DNA of 23,216 nucleotides from Galactobacter sp. (GTDB lineage Bacteria; Actinomycetota; Actinomycetes; Actinomycetales; Micrococcaceae): the NCBI GenBank assembly GCA_022712075.1, contig JALAHE010000080.1:1-23216 (forward strand), written 5' to 3'. The notes below the pieces were generated by a model. The model ran no database searches. It saw only the letters and a program-made list of their open reading frames with translations, and was not told the DNA's origin. This document shows positions 15,657 through 23,216 of the stretch, piece by piece (the stretch's first letter is position 1; every line of letters starts with the position of its first letter). The position numbers and the translations under genes are program-made.

Positions 15657-18600
15657 GTGGGGGAAGAGCACGAGGTCGATGCGCTGATCGAGCGCATCGA
15701 CGACACCGATTTTGGCGCGCAGGAGTCGGCGCTCGTCCGGCGGGCGCTGGCCCTGGTTTCTCAGGTCGAGGACGCCGAACGCGAGTACCGTGTGCGCCTG
15801 CGGGCCATGCTCTCGGCCGCGCACCACGCCGACTTCGAGGGCTTCATGGAGCACTTCGTCTACTGCCTCGAGCGGCATCGCAGCGATCCCCGGCGCTTCC
15901 CGGAGGAGGACGGCGGCATCTCCGTGCGGGCGTACCAGCCGCGCGCCATCCGCTCGCTCATGAACCGGCTCGCGGCGCCGGTGGAATCGCTCGAGGCGGT
16001 GCTCGGGAAGTTCGAGGAATACCTCGACCGATCGGGTTCCTCCCGCAAGGTGGCGCTGGAGATCCGCGCAGATCTGGCGCAGGACCGCGGACGGGTCTCC
16101 GAGGCGCGCGAGGCGCTCAAGCTGGTGGACCTGCTCCCGCGCGACGAGGAGACGTGGTGCGACGGCTGCGCCGCCGCACGATGGGGCGAGCTGGAGCTGA
16201 ACCAGGCGAACGAGCCGGGCTTCCTTGCGGCCTTCGACGCGCTCGACGAGCACAGCACCCAGTGCGGGAACTCCGAACTGCGCCTGAGCTCCCTGGCCGT
16301 CCTGCCCCTCGCGCGGGCCGGGCGTGGGGAGCAGGCGCTCGAGTTGCACCGCTGGGGAGCCAGGGCCGCGCGCCGCGCCGGGCTGAGCGCTGTCAGGGAG
16401 CTCGCGGGGCAGGCCGTGTTTGCCGCGCTCACCTCGCATCCCGAGCGCGCCGTGGCGCTCGCCGTGTCGCTTATGAGCTCGAGCGACCCGGACGACGCCA
16501 CCGAGCGCAAGCGCCTCGACGTGCTGCGCCTCCTCGAGCTGGCCCTCGCCGTCGCGGAGGACGAGGGCTGGGGCGAAGCGTCCCTCCCCGGCGCGGCGCG
16601 CTGGATTCCCGGCGGTGACGGCGGCACCCCCACGGTGGAGCAGGCGGTGCGCGCCGTGACGTCCACGACCACGGGGCTCGCAGCTCAACTTGACGAGCAC
16701 TTCGGCGGCGAGGCCTTCGCCGGCCGGCTCGCCGCGACCCGCGCGCTGCGCACCGTCCGGGTGGAGCTCGACTGGCAGGGGCTGGCACCTGACCTCGCAC
16801 CGAGCGGGCTCGGCCTCGCGTGGGGCCCCGCCGCCCCCGCGGCTTCCGCCGCCACTGGGCTGGCGGGGGACGCCGCTGCCTCGCCGCGCCCCGGCGAGGC
16901 TCCGGCGGAAGCCAACGCCGCGCCGTCGGGCAATGAAGGCACCGGGCACGGGGACGGCGCCGCGCGCCGGCCCCGCACGCAGCAGGACTGGCTGGATGCC
17001 GTCGCCCTGCCTGCCCTCATGGACGATGCCGAGCGCGCGGCGGCGGAGATCGAGGGCGCCATCGCGGCCATCGCGGATCCGGCCGTTGCCCTCGAGCTGT
17101 TTTCCGAGGCGATCGACGTGCTCCCGGATCAGGCGCCGCGCTGGTACGCAGAGCGCGCGGCGCGCTTCGCGAGCGTGGGCATGCACGACCACGAGCGCCT
17201 CGAGCGGGAGCTCCGGGACCTCATGGTCGCGGCCCGCGAGGCGGACGCCGCGGACGCCCCGCGCTGGAGGCAAGCGCTCGGCTGGCTCGGCACCGACGCC
17301 GCCCGCGCCGAGGTGCTGATCCACCTGGCGCACTCGCTGCAGGCCGGCGGCGAGCCCGAGGCGGCGGCGGACACCGCCGCCGAGGCCGTGCCGCTCGCCC
17401 TGCGGATGCCCTCGCGCAGCGATGCCCTCTGGGTCCTCGGCGAGGCGGCCTCCGCCGCGCTGGCGGTCGGGCGGGCCGAGGAGGCCTTGGGTTACAGCGA
17501 CGCCGGCGCGGAGCTCGCGCTCGTGGGGGAGCGCAACGCCCTCGTGTGGATGCACGAGCGGGGCCTCATCCTGAGCGAGCTGGGGCGCGAGGACGAGGCG
17601 ATCGGCTACCTCAAGCGCGCGGCGGACGTGGCGCTCAAGCACCGGCTCTGGCCCGTGGCGGTGCACCTGCTGCTGCAGGCGGGCGGCCGCGCCTACTATG
17701 CGGATCTCAACGTGCAGGCCGCCGCCCACCTGCGCCTCGGCCGCGATGCGGCGGTGCTCGGCTCCGATCCCCGCGAGGGGATCGTGACCCAGCGGCTGGC
17801 CGCTGCGTTGGAGGATGCGGGGGAGCCGGACGAGGCGGCCTCGATCATGGGCGGTTTGCTTGAGCGCTTCCTCGCTGACCCCGCGGACCCGGCGCTCGCC
17901 GGCGTGAATCTGCGCTCCTTGCAGCGCGGCTTGGGGGACGCGTTGCAGGCCGCGGGGGACCGGGCCGGAGCCGAGCGGGCCTGGCGCGCGGCGCTCGACG
18001 AGGGGCGTCCGGCGTTTGCGGCGGCGATGGCCGCCCTGGACGCCGAGCGAGCGCCGGAGGCGGGGCCGTCCGAGTTGCAGGAGATCGCCTCGGACGTGGC
18101 GAACAGCGCCTTGGGCGTGGCGCGGTTGGCGCTGGCTAGCGAGGAGACCGAGGAGGTGGCCGATCTGGTCCGCGTGGCGGCGCAGGCCGCCGAGTACGCG
18201 CACGCCGGATCGCCCGGCGTCCGCGCCGAGATGCTTGATACCGCCGCGCAGTTGCTCTCCCGCGTGGAGGATCACACCGCGGCCCTGGCCCACGCGGAGA
18301 CCGCGCGCGAACTCTTCCTCCAGGAGGGCCGCGCCCAGGACGCCGCCGACGCCCTCGACACCCGCGGACGCATCCTGGGATCCATGGGCCGCAACGCGGA
18401 AGCGAGGGTGGCGCTGGCGACGGCCGCCGCGGAGTTCGAGGCCGCCGGCGCCGCGCCGAATGCTGCACTTTCGCTCTGGCTCGCCGGGCAGCTGGCCGAC
18501 GACGCGGCGGCGGGCCTTCCGGCGTTCGAGCGGGCCTGGCGCCTGCTCGGTGAGGAACATGCGGGGCTCCGGGCGCGCGTGGGCGAAAGCTACGCCGAGG

Positions 18601-18659
18601 CGCTCGCCGAGAGCGGACGCGAGGCCGAAGCGGCGGCAGTGCGTGCGATGATCGAGTAA
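15657..18659 (+). CDS. Large tetratricopeptide-repeat protein, paralogue 1
   Basis: This is a 1000-residue, almost wholly helical cytoplasmic protein with no signal peptide, membrane segment or enzymatic motif that I can see. The N-terminal module (about 20-250) includes YRVRLR (44-49), Cys70, DPRRFP (77-82), the CDGC pair Cys168/Cys171 and Cys203, all matched in the next gene. About residues 390-441 form a Gly/Ala/Pro-rich linker. From about 560 to the end run degenerate TPR units, for example GLILSELGREDEAIGYLKRA, LAAALEDAGEPDEAASIMGG and GRILGSMGRNAEARVALATA. TPR superhelices bind peptides or partner proteins. The start GTG 15657 has AAGGGAG 4 nt upstream. Being second in an HSP90-headed operon suggests a co-chaperone or client adaptor; this is inference, as classical TPR clamps bind MEEVD, which this HSP90 lacks. 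Confidence 0.85.
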   Translation: MGEEHEVDALIERIDDTDFGAQESALVRRALALVSQVEDAEREYRVRLRAMLSAAHHADFEGFMEHFVYCLERHRSDPRRFPEEDGGISVRAYQPRAIRSLMNRLAAPVESLEAVLGKFEEYLDRSGSSRKVALEIRADLAQDRGRVSEAREALKLVDLLPRDEETWCDGCAAARWGELELNQANEPGFLAAFDALDEHSTQCGNSELRLSSLAVLPLARAGRGEQALELHRWGARAARRAGLSAVRELAGQAVFAALTSHPERAVALAVSLMSSSDPDDATERKRLDVLRLLELALAVAEDEGWGEASLPGAARWIPGGDGGTPTVEQAVRAVTSTTTGLAAQLDEHFGGEAFAGRLAATRALRTVRVELDWQGLAPDLAPSGLGLAWGPAAPAASAATGLAGDAAASPRPGEAPAEANAAPSGNEGTGHGDGAARRPRTQQDWLDAVALPALMDDAERAAAEIEGAIAAIADPAVALELFSEAIDVLPDQAPRWYAERAARFASVGMHDHERLERELRDLMVAAREADAADAPRWRQALGWLGTDAARAEVLIHLAHSLQAGGEPEAAADTAAEAVPLALRMPSRSDALWVLGEAASAALAVGRAEEALGYSDAGAELALVGERNALVWMHERGLILSELGREDEAIGYLKRAADVALKHRLWPVAVHLLLQAGGRAYYADLNVQAAAHLRLGRDAAVLGSDPREGIVTQRLAAALEDAGEPDEAASIMGGLLERFLADPADPALAGVNLRSLQRGLGDALQAAGDRAGAERAWRAALDEGRPAFAAAMAALDAERAPEAGPSELQEIASDVANSALGVARLALASEETEEVADLVRVAAQAAEYAHAGSPGVRAEMLDTAAQLLSRVEDHTAALAHAETARELFLQEGRAQDAADALDTRGRILGSMGRNAEARVALATAAAEFEAAGAAPNAALSLWLAGQLADDAAAGLPAFERAWRLLGEEHAGLRARVGESYAEALAESGREAEAAAVRAMIE

Positions 18660-18700
18660 TTCACTAGCGCGGGTCGCACCCGCACCGGGGAGGGAGAACC

Positions 18701-21532
18701 ATGGGCCAGGACGCGCCGCGTATCGAGGACCTGCTGGAAGAGGCGGACCGCACACCGTACGGCCCCGCTTCCAGGGCGCTGCTCGACGAGGCGTTGCGCC
18801 TGGCCTTGGAGGCAGCGGACCCGCTGCTCGAGTACTCCGTGCGGTTGCGCCTCATCGCGGACGCCGAGATGTCGGGCGACACCGACGCGGTGCTCTCCAA
18901 TTTTGCGTGGTGCGCCGCCCGCAACGACGAGGACCCGCGGCGCTTCCCCACGCAGATCGAGGGCAACGACCTGCTGTGGTTCTACAAGTGGATTCCCGCC
19001 ACGCTCGCCGCCAACCCGCGCTTCGCGCGCGCCGACGTGATCCAGGCGCTCGACGCGATGGAGGCCCGCTACCGCCGCGAGGGAGTTGGCGTGCACGGCG
19101 TGCTCCAGGCGCGCTTCAGTGAGGCCTACCGCTCCGGGCACCAGGAGGAGGCCGAGAACTGGCGCCAGGCCCTGCTGACCACGCCGGAGGACGACTACAG
19201 CCACTGCGAGGCCTGCTCCCGCTCGGAGCAGGTCGATTACCTCCTGGGACGCGGGCAGAACGAGGAGGCGCTCGCCTTCTTCGACGAGATCATGAGCCAG
19301 GACCTCTCCTGCGGCGAGGAGCCGGAGACGGTCATGTCCACGGTGCTGGTGCCGCTGCTGCGGGCCGAGCGACTCGAGGACGCCGAACGGGCCCACCGCC
19401 TCGCCTACCGCCTGGTTCGCAACAACCCGGCGCTCATGCCGAGCATCGCCAAGCACATCGAGTTTTGCGCCATCACCGGGAACTACGCTCGCGCGCTGCG
19501 CCTGCTCGAGCGCCACCTTCCGTGGCTGGCGCACGACGAGCTGGACGCCGAGGGCCACTTCTCCACGTTGCTCTCCGTCTCCACGGCCCTCGAGCTGCTT
19601 GACGCCGCCGGCCACGGCGAGCTGAGCGTGCGCGGCAGCGACGACCGCCGTTTGATCCCCGTGCTGGGCGCCCACGAGGGCCCGTACACCGTGCGCGAGT
19701 TTGGCGCCGCCGCCCGCGCAGCCGCCGAGGAGCTCGGACGCGCCTTCGACGAACGCGACGGAAGCGACGCGCACCGCCGCCGCCTCGAGGAGGCGTCGCT
19801 GCGCGCGGCGCAGACCGTGGCCCTGCCGCTCGGCGAGACCGAGGCACCGCTCGAGCTCGGCGGCGCGCTGGAACCCGAGGCGAGCGACGTCGCGGGCTGG
19901 ATCGACACCGCGGTCTGGGCCGGGGTCGCCGAGGACGAGGAGGCGGTGGACGCCGCGATCGCGCAGGGCCTGCTCGCCTCGCCCACCCCGCGCGAACGCC
20001 TCTCGCTGTGGGGCCTGCGCGCCGCCATGCGCGAGGGCGCGGCACGCTCCGAGGCCGTGGCGCAGCGCGCCCAGGCCTATCGGGAGCTCGGGCTCGCCGA
20101 GGAGGCGGAGTTCGAGAGCGAGTACGGCACGCTCGTCGCCGGGGTGCTCGACGACGCCGATGTGGCCACGCTGCGCTCGCTGCTTCCGCGCCTCGAGTCC
20201 TCCGAGCTGCGCTCCCGCGTGAACCTGGAGCTCGCGCTCTTCTTCCTCTCCAGCGGCGACCCGGGGGAGGCCATGGGCTTCTTCCTCGAGGGCGCCGAAG
20301 AGGCGGACAAGGCCGAGGAGCGCGAGCTCCTGCGCCGCTGTGTCATCGGCGCGGCGTGGGCCGTCCCGCTGGACGAGGAGAACGGCGAGCTGCAGACACG
20401 CCTGCTGAACATGGCCGAGGAGGCCGGCCCGCGCGCCAACCAGCTCTACGACGTGCTCTACCTGCGCAGCGTCGAGGCCGTGGCGATCCTCGGGGACACC
20501 GAGCGCGCTCTGCGCCTCTCCCGCGAGGCCACCGATCTGGCGCTGCGGCACCGGGCTGGGGCCCCGCTCGTGCAGATCTCCCGCTTCCGCACCGACCTCT
20601 TCACGGAATTGGGTCGCCACGAGGAGGCGGCGGCGACGCTCGAGCTGCTCGGCGACGCGCTCGTGCAGCTGGGCCGCGCCCCGGAGGCGAGCTTCATGAT
20701 CGGCCGGGGCCGCTCGCTGCTGCGCGCGGGCCAGGTGCAGGCAGCCCTCGAGGTGCTCGGCGACGCCACGATGGTGGCCCGCGACGCTGAACGCCCCAAC
20801 CCCGCCGAACAGGCGGCGGCGGATCACTGGTACGGCGAGGCGGCCGAGGCGGCAGAGTACTTCGGCACGGCGGTTGAGGTGTGGACGAGGGCCCTCGAGA
20901 CGGGCGAGCGCGCCCTGGCGGAGGCCCCTGGCGAGGAGGCCTCTCGCGCCGCGGCGCTCGAGGGTGCCCAGGCCGGCCGCTCGCTCGTCATGCTGGCTGG
21001 CCGCGCCGAGCACGCGGAGGACGTGGCCGACTTCGGCCCGCGCGTCGTGGCCCTCGCGCGCCGCCTGCGGGACACGGAGCACGGGCTGCTTCCGCTGACC
21101 CTGCAGGCCGTCGGCCGCGCCATGGTGCAGGTGGAGGACGCAGCGGGCCTCGAGCTGCTCCAGGAGGCCGAGGACCTGGGCAGGGCCGATGGTGCCGCCT
21201 GGTTTGCCGCCGACGCGCTCGACGCCCGCGGCCGCGCCCTGCTGGGGCTCGGCCGCGTCGACGAGGCCCTCCCGGCGCTGCTGCGCGCAGCCGACGAGTA
21301 CGGGGAGACGGGCGACGCGCAGAACGCGGCGCTGGCCGAGTACGCCGTCGCGCGCGTGCTGAGCGACCTCGAGCGCCCCGACGAGGCGCTCTCCGTCTTC
21401 GAGAGCGCCCTCGGACGCGTCGAGGACACCCCCGGCGACCTGCGCAACGGTGTGGCCGGAGCCTACGGCGATCTGCTCGCCGCCCAGGGGCGCACGGCGG
21501 ATGCCGCCCGCGTTCGCGGGCTCATCTTCTAG
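18701..21532 (+). CDS. Large tetratricopeptide-repeat protein, paralogue 2
   Basis: This is a 943-residue helical-repeat protein, clearly a diverged paralogue of the preceding gene. The N-terminal 250 residues align without gaps at an offset of one: YSVRLR (45-50), Cys71, DPRRFP (78-83), CEAC (Cys169/Cys172), Cys204 in SCGEEP, FD at 194-195 and His232. The C-terminal portion carries TPR-like units (VEAVAILGDTERALRLSREA, FRTDLFTELGRHEEAAATLE, RGRALLGLGRVDEALPALLR). It ends AYGDLLAAQGRTADAARVRG, parallel to the end of paralogue 1. It lacks the low-complexity linker of paralogue 1. The start is ATG 18701, with a strong GGGGAGGGAG ribosome-binding site. The gap of 41 bp, with only a small 6-bp hairpin (18669-18683), supports co-transcription. 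It is the last gene of the operon before a bidirectional terminator. Its function is unknown. Confidence 0.85.
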   Translation: MGQDAPRIEDLLEEADRTPYGPASRALLDEALRLALEAADPLLEYSVRLRLIADAEMSGDTDAVLSNFAWCAARNDEDPRRFPTQIEGNDLLWFYKWIPATLAANPRFARADVIQALDAMEARYRREGVGVHGVLQARFSEAYRSGHQEEAENWRQALLTTPEDDYSHCEACSRSEQVDYLLGRGQNEEALAFFDEIMSQDLSCGEEPETVMSTVLVPLLRAERLEDAERAHRLAYRLVRNNPALMPSIAKHIEFCAITGNYARALRLLERHLPWLAHDELDAEGHFSTLLSVSTALELLDAAGHGELSVRGSDDRRLIPVLGAHEGPYTVREFGAAARAAAEELGRAFDERDGSDAHRRRLEEASLRAAQTVALPLGETEAPLELGGALEPEASDVAGWIDTAVWAGVAEDEEAVDAAIAQGLLASPTPRERLSLWGLRAAMREGAARSEAVAQRAQAYRELGLAEEAEFESEYGTLVAGVLDDADVATLRSLLPRLESSELRSRVNLELALFFLSSGDPGEAMGFFLEGAEEADKAEERELLRRCVIGAAWAVPLDEENGELQTRLLNMAEEAGPRANQLYDVLYLRSVEAVAILGDTERALRLSREATDLALRHRAGAPLVQISRFRTDLFTELGRHEEAAATLELLGDALVQLGRAPEASFMIGRGRSLLRAGQVQAALEVLGDATMVARDAERPNPAEQAAADHWYGEAAEAAEYFGTAVEVWTRALETGERALAEAPGEEASRAAALEGAQAGRSLVMLAGRAEHAEDVADFGPRVVALARRLRDTEHGLLPLTLQAVGRAMVQVEDAAGLELLQEAEDLGRADGAAWFAADALDARGRALLGLGRVDEALPALLRAADEYGETGDAQNAALAEYAVARVLSDLERPDEALSVFESALGRVEDTPGDLRNGVAGAYGDLLAAQGRTADAARVRGLIF

Positions 21533-21556
21533 CGCCGGGGCCGCTCAACCCAAGAA

Positions 21557-21606
21557 TGCGTGCCTTGCGCCGTCAAGACGAGCGTCTTCACGGCGCAAGG
21601 CACGCA
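21557..21606. terminator. Bidirectional terminator after the HSP90-TPR operon
   Basis: The outer arms 21557-21573 and 21590-21606 pair perfectly over 17 bp. After one C/C mismatch, 21575-21580 pairs with 21583-21588. It lies between the convergent second TPR gene (+) and the GCS2-like gene (-). Confidence 0.85.
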
Positions 21607-21625
21607 AACTCACGGCGGCCTCCGC

Positions 21626-23092
21626 CTACAACGGCCAGAGGTGTACCGGCGTGCCCACGTTCATGTGGTGCGCGTACTCCTTGACCATGGCGGCCAGTGC
21701 CGCGGGCCGGTCGAGACCGGTGTCCTCCAGCGCGTGGAGGCGCTTGACCTGCCACGCCGCCCCCGTCTGCTCGGAGACCACGCGGTCGTGGAGGACGCCG
21801 AGGTAGCGGGTGATCTCGTCCTCGGCCACGCCGAGGTCGCGCAGGCCCGAGGCGGCCAGCGGCAGCAGGTGGCGCTCGATGAGTTCAACGACCGGCAGCT
21901 CGCCGAGGCCGGGCCAGTACACCGTGGCCTCGAGCCCGTGCTTGGCGCACTCGAGGAAGTTCTCGGTGGCCGTGCTGAAGGCCATGCGGGACCACAGCGG
22001 CCGGTCGGCCGTGCGCAGCGCGCGGACGAGGCCGAAAAACAGGGCGGCGTTGGCGACGGTGTCGACGACCGTCGGGCCCGCGGGCAGCAGGCGGTTCTCG
22101 AGGCGCAGGTGCGGCACGGCGCCGGAGGGGTCGTAGATCGGCCGGTTCCAGCGGTACACCGTGCCGTTGTGCAGGCGCAGCTCGTCGAGCGAGGGGTGCC
22201 CGTCCGGACTCAGCCGCGCCGGGTCCTCGGAGAGCTCCGGGAGCAGCGCCGGGAAGTAGCGGACGTTCTCCTCGAAGAGGTCCATGATCGAGTTGATCCA
22301 GCGCTCCCCGAACCACACGCGCGGGCGCACGCCCTGGGTCTTGAGCTCGGGCGCGCGCGTGTCGATGGCTTGCTTGAAGACCTCGATGCGCGACTCCTGC
22401 CACAGCACCTTCTCCATGAAGATGGGGGAGTTGGCGGCGAGGGCCACCTGCGGGGCGGCGATGATCTGCGCGGCGTTCCACGTGGCGGCGAAGTTCTCCG
22501 GCGAGACCTGCACGTGCAGCTGCACCGAGGTGCACGCTGCCTCCGGCGCGATGTTCTCGGCGTGGAAGCGCAGTCGCTCCGGGCCGGCGATGTCGATCAG
22601 GACGTCCTCGCCGCGGGCCTCGAGCACCTGCGAGTTCAGCGCCGCGTAGCGCTGACCGGGGGAGATCCAGTCCTCGGTGGTGCCGAAGCTGCGCCCCAGC
22701 GTGGGCAGGATGCCCACGGCCACGATCTCGGTGCCGACGTCCCCGGCGCGCTCCTGCGCGTGGTTGAGCTCGGCGCGCAGCGAGTCCTCGAGCTGCTTGA
22801 GCCCCAGGCCCTCGATCTGCAGCGCCGGGTGGTTGAACTCGATGTTGAACGCGCCGATCTCCGTCTGGAAGGCAGGATCGGCGATGTGCTCGAGGACCTC
22901 GAGGTTGCGCAGCGCCGGCTTGGCGTCGGCGTCAACGAGGTTCAGCTCGAGCTCCAGCCCGATCGTCGTGCCTTCGTCGAAGTCGCCCCGGCGCAGCAGC
23001 GCGCCCAGCGTCTCGAGGTGTTCCACCAGGCGTTCGCGATACAGACGTCGCTCTTCGCGGGTGAAGGATCGGTTCTTGAGTTCAGCCCCCAT
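21626..23092 (-). CDS. Glutamate-cysteine-ligase-like carboxylate-amine ligase (GCS2 family)
   Basis: This is a 488-residue ATP-dependent ligase-like protein of the GCS superfamily, which joins a carboxylate (typically the gamma-carboxylate of glutamate) to an amine. The metal-binding GLELEL (residues 45-50, Glu47 and Glu49) and TEIGAFNIEFN (77-87) blocks are present. A later HLRLENRLLPAGPT followed by D-x-VANAALFFG matches the family's R-E-x-R, P-x-GPT and AN region. Whether it makes gamma-glutamylcysteine is uncertain: actinobacteria generally use mycothiol rather than glutathione, and no ergothioneine genes are nearby. The start ATG 23092 is chosen because TACTCT (minus strand, 23099-23104) lies 6 nt upstream; the longer in-frame version from 23209 would cross this promoter and has no homology I recognise. 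No Shine-Dalgarno is seen, so the mRNA is probably leaderless. Confidence 0.85.
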   Translation of the reverse strand: MGAELKNRSFTREERRLYRERLVEHLETLGALLRRGDFDEGTTIGLELELNLVDADAKPALRNLEVLEHIADPAFQTEIGAFNIEFNHPALQIEGLGLKQLEDSLRAELNHAQERAGDVGTEIVAVGILPTLGRSFGTTEDWISPGQRYAALNSQVLEARGEDVLIDIAGPERLRFHAENIAPEAACTSVQLHVQVSPENFAATWNAAQIIAAPQVALAANSPIFMEKVLWQESRIEVFKQAIDTRAPELKTQGVRPRVWFGERWINSIMDLFEENVRYFPALLPELSEDPARLSPDGHPSLDELRLHNGTVYRWNRPIYDPSGAVPHLRLENRLLPAGPTVVDTVANAALFFGLVRALRTADRPLWSRMAFSTATENFLECAKHGLEATVYWPGLGELPVVELIERHLLPLAASGLRDLGVAEDEITRYLGVLHDRVVSEQTGAAWQVKRLHALEDTGLDRPAALAAMVKEYAHHMNVGTPVHLWPL

Positions 23093-23098
23093 GGCGTG

Positions 23099-23104
23099 AG
23101 AGTA
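23099..23104 (-). promoter_or_regulatory. -10 box of the GCS2-like gene (probably leaderless)
   Basis: TACTCT on the minus strand ends 6 nt before ATG 23092; the overlapping TGTACT two bases further upstream is an alternative. The nearest Shine-Dalgarno-like GGGAGGG is about 25 nt from the ATG, too far for use. Confidence 0.45.
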
Positions 23105-23193
23105 CAAGCCGTTGCCCTCCCGTGGGAGAAGGCGCGGGAAAAAGTCGCGGCCACGTTCGAGCGTGACGCCGGTCGCGGCCGGAACCACCCGCC

Positions 23194-23216
23194 GTCGTGC
23201 ACTTTCCATGCACGAC
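23194..23216. terminator. Inverted repeat at the right edge, possible terminator
   Basis: The arms GTCGTGCA (23194-23201) and TGCACGAC (23209-23216) pair perfectly around a 7-nt loop. The left arm is preceded by CCGCC, so the stem may extend past the window edge if GGCGG follows. By analogy with the other hairpins here, it may terminate a gene outside the window. Confidence 0.45.

Overview
The window is very GC-rich, uses GTG starts often and has strongly GC-biased third codon positions. Its gene content (monomeric isocitrate dehydrogenase, LysE/LysG exporter pair, WYL regulator, BadF-type GlcNAc kinase, actinobacterial HSP90-family protein) points to a high-GC actinomycete, most likely in or near the Micrococcaceae/Micrococcales. 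The taxonomic placement is inference from gene families; there is no rRNA or tRNA here to confirm it.

Layout. The left edge holds the 3' end of purN (+), closed by a large palindromic terminator. An MFS transporter (-) and a divergent NRAMP-like transporter (+) follow, then a DUF4303-type protein with a strikingly acidic insert (+) and purH (+). After a second bidirectional terminator come a GlcNAc-type kinase and an epoxide-hydrolase-like enzyme, both on the minus strand and probably co-transcribed. The hydrolase is divergent from a WYL-domain regulator (+). A small one-helix membrane protein (+) is followed by lysE (-) and lysG (+), a classic amino-acid exporter/LysR regulator pair, and a GNAT acetyltransferase (-). 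Monomeric icd (+) follows and ends in a textbook terminator.

The right third is the most interesting part: an apparent operon of an HSP90-family ATPase and two very large tetratricopeptide-type proteins (1000 and 943 residues). The two large proteins are paralogues of each other. They share a gapless N-terminal module with four cysteines in register. Bacterial HSP90 normally works without TPR co-chaperones, so an HSP90 gene followed by two TPR proteins is the best candidate here for an undescribed system. The operon ends in a bidirectional hairpin facing a minus-strand glutamate-cysteine-ligase-like enzyme.

A second theme is transcription-translation architecture. At least six genes (DUF4303, lysE, lysG, GNAT, the HSP90 gene, the GCS2-like gene) have a TANNNT -10 hexamer only 6 to 8 nt before the start codon and no convincing Shine-Dalgarno, which suggests leaderless mRNAs. 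The housekeeping genes purH and icd have a TAGACT box further upstream and a ribosome-binding site.
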